A DNA stretch of 64,000 nucleotides from Saprospiraceae bacterium. Lineage in GTDB: Bacteria; Bacteroidota; Bacteroidia; Chitinophagales; Saprospiraceae. The DNA is taken from assembly GCA_019638455.1 (NCBI GenBank), contig JAHBTU010000002.1:213501-277500 (forward strand), in the 5' to 3' direction. Both the position numbers and the translations under genes were made by a program. Positions 38,727 to 48,029 of this stretch are shown piece after piece. The notes beneath the pieces were generated by a model. The model worked only from the letters and a program-made list of their open reading frames with translations. It was not told the DNA's origin and did no database searches. Each line of letters begins with the position of its first letter. The stretch's first letter is position 1.

Positions 38727-41081
38727 TCAAAACTCCAACTTGTAACTCAACACTGGAATCAACGGGGTCTGATAGTAGTATTCGATGGTGCCTTTCTTTT
38801 CATTGTAGTAGCGCCCAAACACGTTTTGCCGATTGGTCGTGTTTTGCAGGTCGAGACTCAAGGTGGTGGTGAGTGCGCGATAGTTGCGCTTGAGCCGCAC
38901 CCCCGTGTCCAATCGGAAATAAGCGGGCATTCGTTCTTCAAAAGCGCGGCTATCGTCGCGCACCGTCTCGCCTTTTTCGCGGGAAGCATCCAAGTCAATC
39001 GGTGTTTCGCGCAGGCCTCCGAGGGTCGTCAGTTTCAGGTTCACGCCGAAGGTGCGGTTTTTTTTCCATTCCCATTCCTTGCCTGCCGTGAGCGTGTTCA
39101 CATAGTTGGAGTTGAAGTGAGTGTTGTGCCACACTCCGTTGCTGCCGCGATATTCCGATTGGAACAAAGAAGAAGCCAGCAGGAAGTAGAAGCCTCGCGT
39201 CAGGAATTTTTCCACCGTCAATTCGAGGCCGTAGTTACGACCCAGCCCATCGTTCACCAAACTTTCGTTGACGAACCCTTGTGTCAGGTTGAGCATCGAA
39301 AAGGCATCAGGTACCGCCCCGTTCACTGGCACGTTTGTAAGCGATTGATAGTAGATTTCGGGTTTTATATGCCAATTGCCAGGTAGCGACTGGTCGAACG
39401 ACAGCACAAAATGATGCGCCTTCGTCAGGCCGAGGTCGCGGTTAGGGGTAGTGAAAGAGCCATCGTCCCCTGTTATTTTGGTAAAATAAACCCCCAGAGG
39501 TTGAATTTGCGAGTGCAGCCCATAGCCGAGACTAAGCGATTGCGCATCTGAAAATGCGTATTTCACTGACGCGCGCGGTTCGACCGAGGCAGTGTTGTTC
39601 AGGAGAAAAAACAGCCCGTGCAGACCTGCGTTCAGCGTGAGCCGCTCGGTGGCGCGAAATTGCCATTGCGCAAAGGTGTTGAGGGTGGTGCCACTGCCTG
39701 AAGTCTTTATCTGCTCTTCCAAGCGATTGTTTTCCTCGATAAATTCGTGTTGGCTGAAATTGAAGTTTAAGAAATTGACATAGCCACCCGCCCGCAGAAA
39801 ATGCCGAGCATTGAATTTGTGGCTGAGCGTGGACGACGCGGTAATTTTTGTCTGAATATGCTCATTGTCGAACTGACGACGCATCGAGTAATCGTCGAGC
39901 AGTTTATCGGTGCGCTCGCCATTCCGTGTGCCAGAGGCCGCCACTACCGTTTTCAAATACGTTTTATCGTTCAAAATCAGGCTATGCGTAAGACCCGCCA
40001 CGCCCGTATTCGCCACAAAATCATAATCGTATCGCTTGAAATCATCCTCCTCCCAAAGCAAAGAGTCGGCCTTGCCCCGTTGAGTTTGGTCGCTCAAGCC
40101 CCCCATCCCGAACAGGGTGAACACGCCCGCCTTTCCCGCTGGCAACCACACGTTGAAAGATAAATCCTGAAAATTGGTGACAGCGTCGCCGATATTGACC
40201 CCCATTTTCGACAGGACGGAAAGCGTGGAATAGCGATAATTGATGAGGTACGAGCCTGTTTGTTTGCCCACGCGGAACGGCCCTTCGGTGGCGGCATCAA
40301 GCCCCAACACGCCCGCTTGCAACGTGAATTCGCGGCGTTCGGAATTGCCCTTGCGAAGTTTCAAATCAAATACGCCCGAGAGCGCATTGCCGTATTCCGC
40401 AGCGAACGCCCCAGTCATAAAGTCGGAGTTGGTCAGCAATTGGGCGCTCAAAATAGAAATGCCGCCGCCCGACGTGCCCACCGAGGAAAAGTGGTTGGGG
40501 TTGGGGATATCCACACCCTCCATGCGCCAGAGCAGACCGTTGGGCGAGTTGCCGCGAATCGAGATATAGTTGTTGCCATCGGCAGGCATCGCCACCCCCG
40601 CGAACGACGAGGCCATACGGGCCGGGTCGTTCACGGCGGCGGCGAACCGCTGCGTCTCCTCCACCGAAAAGGTGCGGGCACTTACCGTCGAGAGTTCGTT
40701 GAGCGGCTTTTGCTTTTCAATGCCCGCCGTGATGACTACCTCTTTCGATTGCATGAAATCTTCTTCCATTTCAATGACGAGTTCGGTTTCTTTGCCAGAG
40801 TTTACGGTCACGTTGGCAGTCAAAAACTCCTTGTAGCCGAGGTAGGTCACTCGCAAAGTCTGCTTGCCCACCGGCACATCTGTCAAGCGGAATCGCCCAT
40901 CCAAATCGGTCACGGCACCGCGTTGTGGGTCTGTGCTGAGCAAAGCGACTGTAGCCCCAATCAGAGGGGTCTTCACAGCCTTGTCAAGCACCGTGCCTTT
41001 GAGGGTTTGGGTGTACGTTTGTGCATTGGCTGCAACTGTCAAGAACAAGAGGAAGGCGGAGAAAAAAATGTTTTTGTGCAT
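38727..41081 (-). CDS. TonB-dependent outer-membrane receptor
   Basis: A 784-residue TonB-energised importer or surface receptor. It starts with signal peptide MHKNIFFSAFLLFLTVAANA, then a carboxypeptidase-regulatory-like domain (LKGTVLDKAVKTPLIGATVA to LGYKEFLTANVTV). The plug follows (IEKQKPLNELSTVSARTFSV, NYISIRGNSPNGLLWRMEGV), then a 22-strand-type barrel ending VLSYKLEF. There is no N-terminal STN signalling domain. A SusD partner is absent, so a polysaccharide-utilisation role is unlikely; siderophore, metal, peptide or other small ligands are options. It is divergent from the ECF sigma gene, with repeat-rich DNA between them. Confidence 0.9.
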   Translation of the reverse strand: MHKNIFFSAFLLFLTVAANAQTYTQTLKGTVLDKAVKTPLIGATVALLSTDPQRGAVTDLDGRFRLTDVPVGKQTLRVTYLGYKEFLTANVTVNSGKETELVIEMEEDFMQSKEVVITAGIEKQKPLNELSTVSARTFSVEETQRFAAAVNDPARMASSFAGVAMPADGNNYISIRGNSPNGLLWRMEGVDIPNPNHFSSVGTSGGGISILSAQLLTNSDFMTGAFAAEYGNALSGVFDLKLRKGNSERREFTLQAGVLGLDAATEGPFRVGKQTGSYLINYRYSTLSVLSKMGVNIGDAVTNFQDLSFNVWLPAGKAGVFTLFGMGGLSDQTQRGKADSLLWEEDDFKRYDYDFVANTGVAGLTHSLILNDKTYLKTVVAASGTRNGERTDKLLDDYSMRRQFDNEHIQTKITASSTLSHKFNARHFLRAGGYVNFLNFNFSQHEFIEENNRLEEQIKTSGSGTTLNTFAQWQFRATERLTLNAGLHGLFFLLNNTASVEPRASVKYAFSDAQSLSLGYGLHSQIQPLGVYFTKITGDDGSFTTPNRDLGLTKAHHFVLSFDQSLPGNWHIKPEIYYQSLTNVPVNGAVPDAFSMLNLTQGFVNESLVNDGLGRNYGLELTVEKFLTRGFYFLLASSLFQSEYRGSNGVWHNTHFNSNYVNTLTAGKEWEWKKNRTFGVNLKLTTLGGLRETPIDLDASREKGETVRDDSRAFEERMPAYFRLDTGVRLKRNYRALTTTLSLDLQNTTNRQNVFGRYYNEKKGTIEYYYQTPLIPVLSYKLEF

Positions 41082-41170
41082 AGCTTAATTGTTCGTTGTT
41101 GTTTTCAAAAAAATCGGAGAGAGGCAAACACCTCCCTCCTTCAATTTCCGTCTCACCCGTAAAATGATTT

Positions 41171-41255
41171 GGAAAATTTGCCCTGAGACACACAGCGGGA
41201 AAATTTACCCTGATGTGCGATGAAAATTTTTTTTTAAACCTGCCCGCATCAGGGT
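41171..41255. promoter_or_regulatory. direct and inverted repeats in receptor/sigma divergent region
   Basis: GGAAAATTTGCCCTGA (41171-41186) repeats as GGAAAATTTACCCTGA (41198-41213), 27 bp apart. ACCCTGATG (41207-41215) is mirrored exactly by CATCAGGGT (41247-41255), which overlaps the GTG at 41254. The block sits between divergent TonB-receptor and sigma genes, so it is a good candidate for the regulated promoter/operator of both. No standard TAnnTTTG box is present, which fits control by an alternative sigma factor. Confidence 0.5.
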
Positions 41256-41886
41256 GCCGTCACACCTTGCGTGTCTTAGGGTGTTCAAAGCCCGTAAAAT
41301 TTTGGAACAACCAAAAACTCAGACCCAAGTAGCAGCCCTTCGGAATGGCGACGAATCGGCATTTGATGCCGTTTTCAGGCGCTGGTACGAGCCGCTTTGT
41401 CAATACGCCTGTCGGCTGACAGACGGCGACCTTGACGAAGCAGAAGATATTGTGCAGCAGGTTTTTGTGAAAATTTGGGAACAGCATGAGCGTCTTGGCA
41501 TCGAGTGGTCGCTCAAAGCTTACCTATACAAGACCGTGCACAATGCAGCCCTCAATAGGATTCGTGCCAGCCAGACCCGTTCCAAATATCTGGACTTCAA
41601 CGCCGCACAATTGGATAACAAGCAAGTATTACCCGACGACCACGCATCCGAATTGGGCGAGCACCTCCAAAAGGCACTTAACCTGTTGCCGCCACAATGC
41701 CGCCACATATTTGAGTTGAGCCGGTTTGAAGAGTTGAAATACCGTGAAATAGCCGACCATCTCGGCATTTCAATCAAAACAGTGGAAACCCAAATGGGAA
41801 AAGCCCTGCGCATCCTTCGCCTCCAATTGGCCGATTATCTTGTCACGTTGTTTGGCTTTTGGTGTGCGATGGGGCCATTCATTTGA
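41254..41886 (+). CDS. ECF-type RNA polymerase sigma factor
   Basis: Sigma-70 family ECF factor of at most 210 residues. Region 2 is visible in ALRNGDESAFDAVFRRWYEP and EAEDIVQQVFVKIWEQHERL, and region 4 in ALNLLPPQCRHIFELSRFEE and YREIADHLGISIKTVETQMG. It belongs to the Bacteroidota group paired with FecR anti-sigma factors. No ATG precedes region 2 in frame; GTG 41254 and TTG 41305 are the candidate starts, and 41254 is given as the longest. FecR follows after 74 nt. The divergent TonB receptor is a probable target. Confidence 0.88.
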   Translation: MPSHLACLRVFKARKILEQPKTQTQVAALRNGDESAFDAVFRRWYEPLCQYACRLTDGDLDEAEDIVQQVFVKIWEQHERLGIEWSLKAYLYKTVHNAALNRIRASQTRSKYLDFNAAQLDNKQVLPDDHASELGEHLQKALNLLPPQCRHIFELSRFEELKYREIADHLGISIKTVETQMGKALRILRLQLADYLVTLFGFWCAMGPFI

Positions 41887-41960
41887 CCAACGCTTTTTCA
41901 GAAACGATGCACTCAACAGCACTTGTTCCGACCAACCCGAACCGAACCAAGATGTAGTCT

Positions 41961-42953
41961 ATGGAAAACTTCGACGAATATATTGATGTGCTCATCGCCC
42001 GCCACTTAGCCGGGGAAACCGCTTCCGATGAGGATGTCGAGCTGCAAGCTTGGGTGGCACAGTCGCCCCAAAACCAGCGTTATTTTGCTGATTTGCAGGC
42101 AATTTGGCAACGCTCGATGTCCGCAAAACCAACCGCGTCGCGCCCTGTGGATACGGAAGCGGCGTTGCGAAAAGTGAAGACCCGCGTGGGCACAGGTGGG
42201 CATTTTCGCGTCAGCCCCATTCAGTTGGGTTATTGGTGGAGAGCCGCCGCGGCTATGGCGCTGTTGCTCACCGCTGTTTATTTTTTGTGGCTGCGCACCC
42301 CCCCAGTCCCCGCAACTGTCATAGCTGCCACCGATGCGCACCTAATTGAAACACTCTCCGATGGCTCGGTTATTACACTTGCCCCACGGTCGGGATTGAC
42401 CGTTATCAAAGACTTTAACACCCGTGAACGCAGGTTGCGAATGCACGGCGAGGCATATTTTGAGGTAAAATCCGACACAACTCGGCCCTTCGTCGTGGAG
42501 ATACAAACATTGGAGGTGCGAGTGGTCGGAACGGCTTTCAAGGTGGATGAGGCAAGCAATCCGGGACAAGTCATTGTCGCCGTCGCCGAAGGAAAAGTTC
42601 GAGTCAGCACGCGCGAGCAATTGCTGCTTTTGCAGGCTGGCGAATCGGCTGTTTATGATAAACAGCGTGATATTCTCTCACGACTGAACGCCTCACAAAA
42701 TCCACTTATGGAAAACCGAATGTTACAATTCGACGCAACACCGCTTAGAGATGTCGTAAGACAGGTTGAAATGCTCTATGACATAAAAGTAACATTGAAA
42801 AATAAAAATCTGGAACACTGCATCCTTACCGCTCGCTACAATAATCTACCTCCAGAGCGTGTCTTGGACCTCATTGCCGAATCTTTTTCGTTACAACTAA
42901 TTAAAGTGGATAATGGAGCTTATATCCTCGATGGTGCAGGTTGTGGTGAATGA
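41961..42953 (+). CDS. FecR-family anti-sigma factor
   Basis: A 330-residue inner-membrane regulator that should hold or activate the upstream ECF sigma factor. The N-terminal cytoplasmic anti-sigma domain (FDEYIDVLIARHLAGETASD, LQAWVAQSPQNQRYFADL) is followed by a TM helix (WWRAAAAMALLLTAVYFLWL). The periplasmic FecR domain comes next (LSDGSVITLAPRSGLTVIKD, LRMHGEAYFEV, VVGTAFKV). The C-terminal domain (LRDVVRQVEMLYDIKVTLKN to YILDGAGCGE) resembles an STN fold and would contact a TonB receptor. Same operon as the sigma gene. The repeat at 42991 separates it from the STN-repeat protein. Confidence 0.9.
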   Translation: MENFDEYIDVLIARHLAGETASDEDVELQAWVAQSPQNQRYFADLQAIWQRSMSAKPTASRPVDTEAALRKVKTRVGTGGHFRVSPIQLGYWWRAAAAMALLLTAVYFLWLRTPPVPATVIAATDAHLIETLSDGSVITLAPRSGLTVIKDFNTRERRLRMHGEAYFEVKSDTTRPFVVEIQTLEVRVVGTAFKVDEASNPGQVIVAVAEGKVRVSTREQLLLLQAGESAVYDKQRDILSRLNASQNPLMENRMLQFDATPLRDVVRQVEMLYDIKVTLKNKNLEHCILTARYNNLPPERVLDLIAESFSLQLIKVDNGAYILDGAGCGE

Positions 42954-42990
42954 TGCCGCTCCATGAGCCTTTGCCTGCTCCCAGATTTTA

Positions 42991-43115
42991 TATAGTCAAC
43001 GCAAAGTGGTTTTGAACGAACGGTGCTCGCAATCCTTTGGAAATCATGCAAATCAATCAAGGAAATCCCTGTCTTGCCAACCGGCAGGTTCAAATTCTCT
43101 TTAATCTGGGTATAC
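42991..43115 (-). repeat. dispersed TATA-ended repeat, short form, copy 5
   Basis: A reverse-strand copy of about 125 bp lacking the hairpin module, with CCACTTTGCGTTGACTATA at its minus-strand end. It lies 37 nt after the fecR stop and separates fecR from the STN-repeat gene. It abuts repeat Y head to head through a shared TATA. Confidence 0.9.
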
Positions 43116-43203
43116 CTCAATTCGATAGGATTTGTTAGTTCGCCATGAGCGCTCTCCTTGATTTTGAACAGATTGCGCCTTTACCCATGCTCAAAAATTA
43201 ACC
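43111..43203 (+). repeat. second repeat family (~93 bp), copy Y
   Basis: Starts TATACC and aligns with 322-413 over its length. Like that copy it ends a few dozen bases before a gene (the start at 43237). It may carry that gene's promoter or leader, though no TAnnTTTG box was seen. Confidence 0.5.
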
Positions 43204-43236
43204 GTGCGGAGTATAGATGCCCCACAACGTGCAAAA

Positions 43237-45123
43237 ATGAACAAGACTATGAGCTTTGAAAATAACGCACGCCTCATCGGGCTTGTCCTTCTCATTTTTT
43301 TTCCCTTTCTATTCCCCAACACCCTTTTTGCCAATGACGTGTTGGAAAAACGCATCCATGTCGCATTCTCCGAAACCCCACTCAAAACCGCGCTCGACGA
43401 AGTGGCTCGCCTTGGCGGGTTTGAATGGTCGTACAATACTCGCATCATTGATACCGAGCAGCGCGTAAGCCTTCCTCCCGGCACCCGCTCCGTTCGTGAA
43501 ACCCTCCTTCTGCTGCTGGGTGATGACTACACGTTCAAGCAAAGCGGCGAGTATCTTATTTTGAAGAAAAACAAAAAACCGCAACAAAAACTGAGCGGCT
43601 ACATTTCTGACCCGCGCACAGGCCAAAAAATCTCGAATGTGACAGTCTATGACCGCCAAACCCTGCGCTCCGCCACCACCAATGTAGATGGTTTCTACGA
43701 ACTGCCTGTGTCGCCGCGTGCTGAAATCGTGGTGTCGCGCCTCGACTACCGCGACACAGTGCTGCAAATCACTTCCATGACACCCCGATTTGTCAAAATC
43801 GAATTGCAGCCCGACACGCCATCACTCGCCTACCGCCCGTCGCTCCGCCAGCAGCTCAACCGCGCATCGCTCTCGCTCGAAAACTTTTTTGTAAAAACAT
43901 CCCAAAAGCTGGCTGCCCTCAATGTGGAAGATTCGTTGCACCGCCGGTTTCAATTGTCGTTCCTCCCCGGCATCGGAACCAACCACCGGTTGAGTGGGAG
44001 TGTCGTGAATGATTGGTCCGTCAACATTTTGGCGGGTTATTCGCGTGGCAACCGCAAAGCTGAAATTGCAGGGCTGGGCAATATCACCCGCGAAAACATG
44101 ACGGGCTTTCAAGGAGCGGGCTTGTTCAACAACCTGCGCGGCAACGCGAGCGGCGTGCAAGCGGCTGGTATCTACAACTATGTGGGCGACACCTTGCAAG
44201 GCGCACAAATGAGCGGCATACTCAATGTGGCTCATTATGGAAAGGGTGTGCAGGCAGCTGGGATATTGAATATCGTACCGCATGGCCGCTTTGCCGTGCA
44301 GGCCGCCGGGATTGCCAACCAAACCGACACGATGACGGCCCTGCAAGCCGCCGGAATCTGGAACGGCGCAAAAACGCTCCTACATGGGGTGCAAGCATCC
44401 GGGATAGGCAATCATGCTGCCTCTGCCGATGTTGCGGCACAATTCGCGGGGTTGACCAATAGTGTCGGGCGTGGAAAAATACGGGTACAAGTGGCGGGGT
44501 TGAGCAACATCGCCGATAGCCTTCGCGGAACACAAATCAGTGGCTTGTTCAATTACGCCAGACACTTGGAGGGTGCTCAAATAGGGGTAATCAATATCGC
44601 CAAAGAAAACAAGGGCCTCCAACTTGGCTTGCTAAATATCTCAAAACGAGGCGGCTATATCGCGTTGGAGGCAAATGCCAACGACGTGATGTGGGCAAAT
44701 CTGTCTTTCAAATCGGGAGTGCCCACATTCTATGTCACCTTGACCGCAGGAGCCGAGCAAGCCAAACCCGAACCCAGCGACTTGCTTTGGGGCTATGGTG
44801 TTGGATTCGGGTCAAGTACGCGTTTTAATAGCTGGTGCGGGCTGACTTTTGATTTGACAAATCGCCACGTCAGCCATGGCAAACACGCAAACGCCGTCCA
44901 AGAATGGGTACAATTGGCACCAGCCCTCAATCTGCACCTCGTTGGAGGGCTGCATATCGCCGCTGGCCCTACATTCAATTTTTTCATCAGCGACCCAACC
45001 GAGTTGTCAAGTGTCGCCCTGCGCCCGAGGGTCGTAAAAAACAACTTACTCCCTGCCGATGCGGGTGACGGGTGGTTGGCGGCTTGGTTGGGGTGGTCAG
45101 TGGGATTGCGCTGGCGATTCTGA
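43237..45123 (+). CDS. STN / carboxypeptidase-regulatory-like protein with GxQxAGxxN repeats
   Basis: 628 residues, predicted outer membrane. A hydrophobic signal (LIGLVLLIFFPFLFPNTLFA) leads to an STN domain (RIHVAFSETPLKTALDEVAR to SGEYLILKKNK) and a carboxypeptidase-regulatory-like domain (LSGYISDPRTGQKISNVTVY). Then about ten ~20-residue repeats follow the pattern GxQxAGxxN (GVQAAGIYN, GAQMSGILN, GVQAAGILN, AVQAAGIAN), and the protein ends LGWSVGLRWRF. The repeats resemble LA_2272-type surface repeats and likely form a beta structure. It lacks a TonB plug and 22-strand barrel. It sits downstream of the sigma/FecR pair, so its STN domain may contact FecR. ATG 43249 is an alternative start. 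Confidence 0.7.
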   Translation: MNKTMSFENNARLIGLVLLIFFPFLFPNTLFANDVLEKRIHVAFSETPLKTALDEVARLGGFEWSYNTRIIDTEQRVSLPPGTRSVRETLLLLLGDDYTFKQSGEYLILKKNKKPQQKLSGYISDPRTGQKISNVTVYDRQTLRSATTNVDGFYELPVSPRAEIVVSRLDYRDTVLQITSMTPRFVKIELQPDTPSLAYRPSLRQQLNRASLSLENFFVKTSQKLAALNVEDSLHRRFQLSFLPGIGTNHRLSGSVVNDWSVNILAGYSRGNRKAEIAGLGNITRENMTGFQGAGLFNNLRGNASGVQAAGIYNYVGDTLQGAQMSGILNVAHYGKGVQAAGILNIVPHGRFAVQAAGIANQTDTMTALQAAGIWNGAKTLLHGVQASGIGNHAASADVAAQFAGLTNSVGRGKIRVQVAGLSNIADSLRGTQISGLFNYARHLEGAQIGVINIAKENKGLQLGLLNISKRGGYIALEANANDVMWANLSFKSGVPTFYVTLTAGAEQAKPEPSDLLWGYGVGFGSSTRFNSWCGLTFDLTNRHVSHGKHANAVQEWVQLAPALNLHLVGGLHIAAGPTFNFFISDPTELSSVALRPRVVKNNLLPADAGDGWLAAWLGWSVGLRWRF

Positions 45124-45331
45124 AAATGGCTGTCAATAGCACCTGCCGCAAGCAGCCGAACCTTGAAAATGCGCGTCGGTACCGCTCTTTTTGGGGTAGT
45201 TTGCATTTATGAAGGCAAAGGCGACATTTTCTGAACCAACAACGCCTCAATTCCACCGCAATTACCCTACTTTTCCCGCCAAAACAAGGCGACGATTTTT
45301 TCAATCGTTTGCCGCAATCACCCATCGTCCC

Positions 45332-46777
45332 ATGAAGATAAAATTCTGCGGAGCCGCTCGTGAAGTCACAGGGTCGGCGCATTTGATCGAGTTGGATGAC
45401 CATTTCAAAATTTTACTGGACTGTGGTCTTTACCAAGGCGGAGATATTGACGAAGCATCGCCCACTGATGAGCAAAATCGAAATTCGGATGAACGCTCCT
45501 ATGCCCGCTTCAACGAAAAATGGTTGTTCGACCCACGAGAAATTGATTGCCTTGTGCTCAGCCATGCCCACATTGACCACACAGGTCGAGTGCCAAAATT
45601 GGTAGCTGACGGTTTCCGAGGGAAGATATACAGCACCCATGCTACGCGCGATTTGTGCGCCCTGATGTTGCTTGATAGCGCCAAAATACAGGAGGGCGAC
45701 GCTGACTACCACAACCGCCATAAAGCGTTGAATGAAAAGGATGTGCAGCCGCTCTACACTACGGGCGACGTGGCAAAAGCAATGCGCCAGTTTGCCAGTT
45801 TCAACTATGAACAATGGTTCCATATTCACCCAAATGTGCGCGTACTGTACCGCGACGCAGGCCACATTTTGGGCAGCGCAAGCGTCACGCTGGAGATAAA
45901 GGAAAATGGCCAAACCATTCGCATAGGGTTTACGGGCGACATTGGGCGACCAGACCGCCCCATTCTCGGCGACCCGCTCCCAATGCCGAAGGTTGACTAC
46001 ATCATTTGTGAAAGCACTTATGGCGACCGCGAACATGAATCCGGCCCGAACGAAATCGAGCATTTTTTGAAAATCGTGCGCCATACCTGTGTCGAGAAAA
46101 AAGGCAAGCTCATCATCCCGGCCTTTTCGGTTGGGCGCACACAGGAAATCGTGTATATGCTCGACAAACTTCATCACAACGGGCAACTACCAAAAGTCCC
46201 GGTCTTTGTAGACAGCCCTTTGGCAGTCAACGCCACACAGGTATTTGTGAACCACCCAGAGTGCTTTGATGACGAGGTGATTCGCTACATGACCGAAAAC
46301 GAAAACCCTTTTGGCTTCAACGATTTGTACTATATACGAAGTTCGGAAGGCTCCAAGCAACTAAACCAAATCAACAAACCATGCATCATCATCTCGGCAT
46401 CAGGCATGATGAACGCGGGGCGAATCCGGCACCATTTGGCACAAAACATAGAGAATCATCGCAACACCTTTCTCATCGTCGGTTATTGTAGCCCCAACAC
46501 CCCGGGGGGCCAACTGCGCGCCGGCGCAAAACACCTACACGTCATGGGCAAATTCAAGCAAGTGTTGGCCGATGTAGAAATCATGGATTCTTTCTCCGCG
46601 CACGGAGACCGCGTGGAAATGCTCGATTTCCTAAAAAATCAAATCCCGTCGTGCCGAAAAATCTGGCTTGTGCACGGCACCCTCGACCGTCAGGAAAAAT
46701 GGCGCGACCATCTGCTCGAAAATGGTTTCAAAAATGTCGGCATACCCAAGCTGGGCGAAGAGGAAACGCTTGATTAG
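45332..46777 (+). CDS. metallo-beta-lactamase/beta-CASP RNA-processing exonuclease
   Basis: A 481-residue beta-CASP nuclease of the CPSF73/YSH1-like bacterial group (COG1236), predicted to cut or degrade RNA. Zinc motif H78-A-H80-I-D82-H83 in LVLSHAHIDHTGRVP; further motifs are YRDAGHILGSASVTLE, GDIGRPDRPIL and ESTYGDREHE. The beta-CASP domain includes VDSPLAVNATQVF, IIISASGMMNAGRIRHHL and the C-terminal DSFSAHGDRVEMLDFL (motif C His). All catalytic residues look intact. The start at 45332 (MKIKFCGAAREVTGS) is typical; the frame runs back to 45209. Monocistronic. Confidence 0.9.
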   Translation: MKIKFCGAAREVTGSAHLIELDDHFKILLDCGLYQGGDIDEASPTDEQNRNSDERSYARFNEKWLFDPREIDCLVLSHAHIDHTGRVPKLVADGFRGKIYSTHATRDLCALMLLDSAKIQEGDADYHNRHKALNEKDVQPLYTTGDVAKAMRQFASFNYEQWFHIHPNVRVLYRDAGHILGSASVTLEIKENGQTIRIGFTGDIGRPDRPILGDPLPMPKVDYIICESTYGDREHESGPNEIEHFLKIVRHTCVEKKGKLIIPAFSVGRTQEIVYMLDKLHHNGQLPKVPVFVDSPLAVNATQVFVNHPECFDDEVIRYMTENENPFGFNDLYYIRSSEGSKQLNQINKPCIIISASGMMNAGRIRHHLAQNIENHRNTFLIVGYCSPNTPGGQLRAGAKHLHVMGKFKQVLADVEIMDSFSAHGDRVEMLDFLKNQIPSCRKIWLVHGTLDRQEKWRDHLLENGFKNVGIPKLGEEETLD

Positions 46778-46808
46778 CACCCATTTTCCGCTATCGCTAC
46801 AATCCAAT

Positions 46809-47966
46809 TTACCACACACCCAAGTAAGGCCTCACCTTGTCCAGCCATTGCTTGTCGGTCAGCGCGATAATCTTCGTCAAATCATCCACAGATGCGAATG
46901 CTCCATGTTGTTCACGGTAAGCGACAATGTGCTTGGCCTGTTTCTTGGAAACGTAAGGATGCTTGCCCATATCCTCTTCCGACGCTGTATTGATATTGAT
47001 GGCTCGAACTTGATAGGGAGCCAACACAAGCATCGGCTGAATGTTTTGGAACACACTATCAGGCAATCCATACACCTCCTTTACTTGTTCGACAGACAAA
47101 AAACCGCCCAATGCTTCGCGGAAATTGACAATCTGACGCGCCCGTTTTTCCCCTATGCCGGGCAGTCGCTGCCAGTCTTCCATGCTGGAGCGGTTGATGT
47201 CGAGCGGACCTTTTGCGGCGAAGCTGGGTTGAATACCCAGTCCCTGCGTCCCGCCCCCTGAATAGGTGACGGGACGCTGCCCCTCCTCGGCAGTCGCAAC
47301 GGCAGCCTGTTGAAAAACAATGTAGGATTCAAGACGCTCGTAGTCATCGTCGCTCAGGGTGTATATTTTTTTAAAATCCTCCTTTTTTCTGAAAACGCCA
47401 CCCTTTGAGCGAAAATTGAGGATACTCCTGACTGTCCATTGCGGCAAGCCCAGCCGCAGCAGTTCCTGCTCCGTAGCCAAGTTGGGGTCGAACGAAAACG
47501 GCTCACCCACCTGCTTCGCCCATTTTCTATCCGAAGGCTCACGCCCTTCCGATTCCATGCGAATAAATGGCTGTAGCCGTTCAAAGTCTTCCTTCGACAA
47601 GCTCCAAATCTTCTGAAAATCCTCCGGTCTGCGAAACTTGCCTCCCTTGTCGCGGTAATTGCAAATGATGTTGGCGACCTTATCCGAAAGCCCCAACCGA
47701 ACAAAATCGTCGAAAGAAGCCGTGTTCGGGTCAAAGTAGAACAAGCTGGCAGAAGACGCATCCGCTGGCTTTTCGCTTACCTCCATCGCTGTTCGAAAGG
47801 CCAATATGTCCGCTTGAAACTGCGAAAAATCTGAGGAAGGCCGAGTAGTATATTTGCGCACAATTTCAGGCAAAATGAAAACTAATGCGCAAATAATAGC
47901 AAGCGCAATGGTGCCGAGGCGTTCCTTGCGGGAAAAATGAAGATAGTTGAAGATGAAGCGTTTCAT
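46809..47966 (-). CDS. ComEA-like protein with tandem helix-hairpin-helix motifs
   Basis: 385 residues: a short cytoplasmic tail, one TM helix (IALAIICALVFILPEIV) and about four ComEA-type HhH units. These are FDPNTASFDDFVRLGLSDKV, FDPNLATEQELLRLGLPQWT, DINRSSMEDWQRLPGIGEKR and ININTASEEDMGKHPYVSKK, each followed by an I-x-x-Y/F-R-x-x-G-x-F segment. It should bind DNA outside the inner membrane. It lies 63 nt downstream of comEC on the same strand, the expected partner in DNA uptake. ComEA normally has a single HhH pair, so four units are a notable expansion seen in Bacteroidota. Confidence 0.85.
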   Translation of the reverse strand: MKRFIFNYLHFSRKERLGTIALAIICALVFILPEIVRKYTTRPSSDFSQFQADILAFRTAMEVSEKPADASSASLFYFDPNTASFDDFVRLGLSDKVANIICNYRDKGGKFRRPEDFQKIWSLSKEDFERLQPFIRMESEGREPSDRKWAKQVGEPFSFDPNLATEQELLRLGLPQWTVRSILNFRSKGGVFRKKEDFKKIYTLSDDDYERLESYIVFQQAAVATAEEGQRPVTYSGGGTQGLGIQPSFAAKGPLDINRSSMEDWQRLPGIGEKRARQIVNFREALGGFLSVEQVKEVYGLPDSVFQNIQPMLVLAPYQVRAININTASEEDMGKHPYVSKKQAKHIVAYREQHGAFASVDDLTKIIALTDKQWLDKVRPYLGVW

Positions 47967-48029
47967 TGTCCAAAAGGCGTTTTTATGATTGTTCAGATAT
48001 TGGTTAACCGTTTCTTCGCGGCAGCACTC

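Noticed and set aside
40120..40150. LPAGKAG peptide in the TonB receptor resembling the repeat-encoded LPVGKAG
   Set aside because: The surrounding sequence is normal receptor barrel (FNVWLPAGKAGVFTLFG) and the DNA similarity does not extend beyond a few codons. No repeat insertion there.
45332..46777. Beta-CASP protein as the missing ComEC nuclease domain
   Set aside because: It is cytoplasmic, on the opposite strand, and has all the marks of an RNA-processing CPSF-like enzyme. The adjacency is probably incidental.
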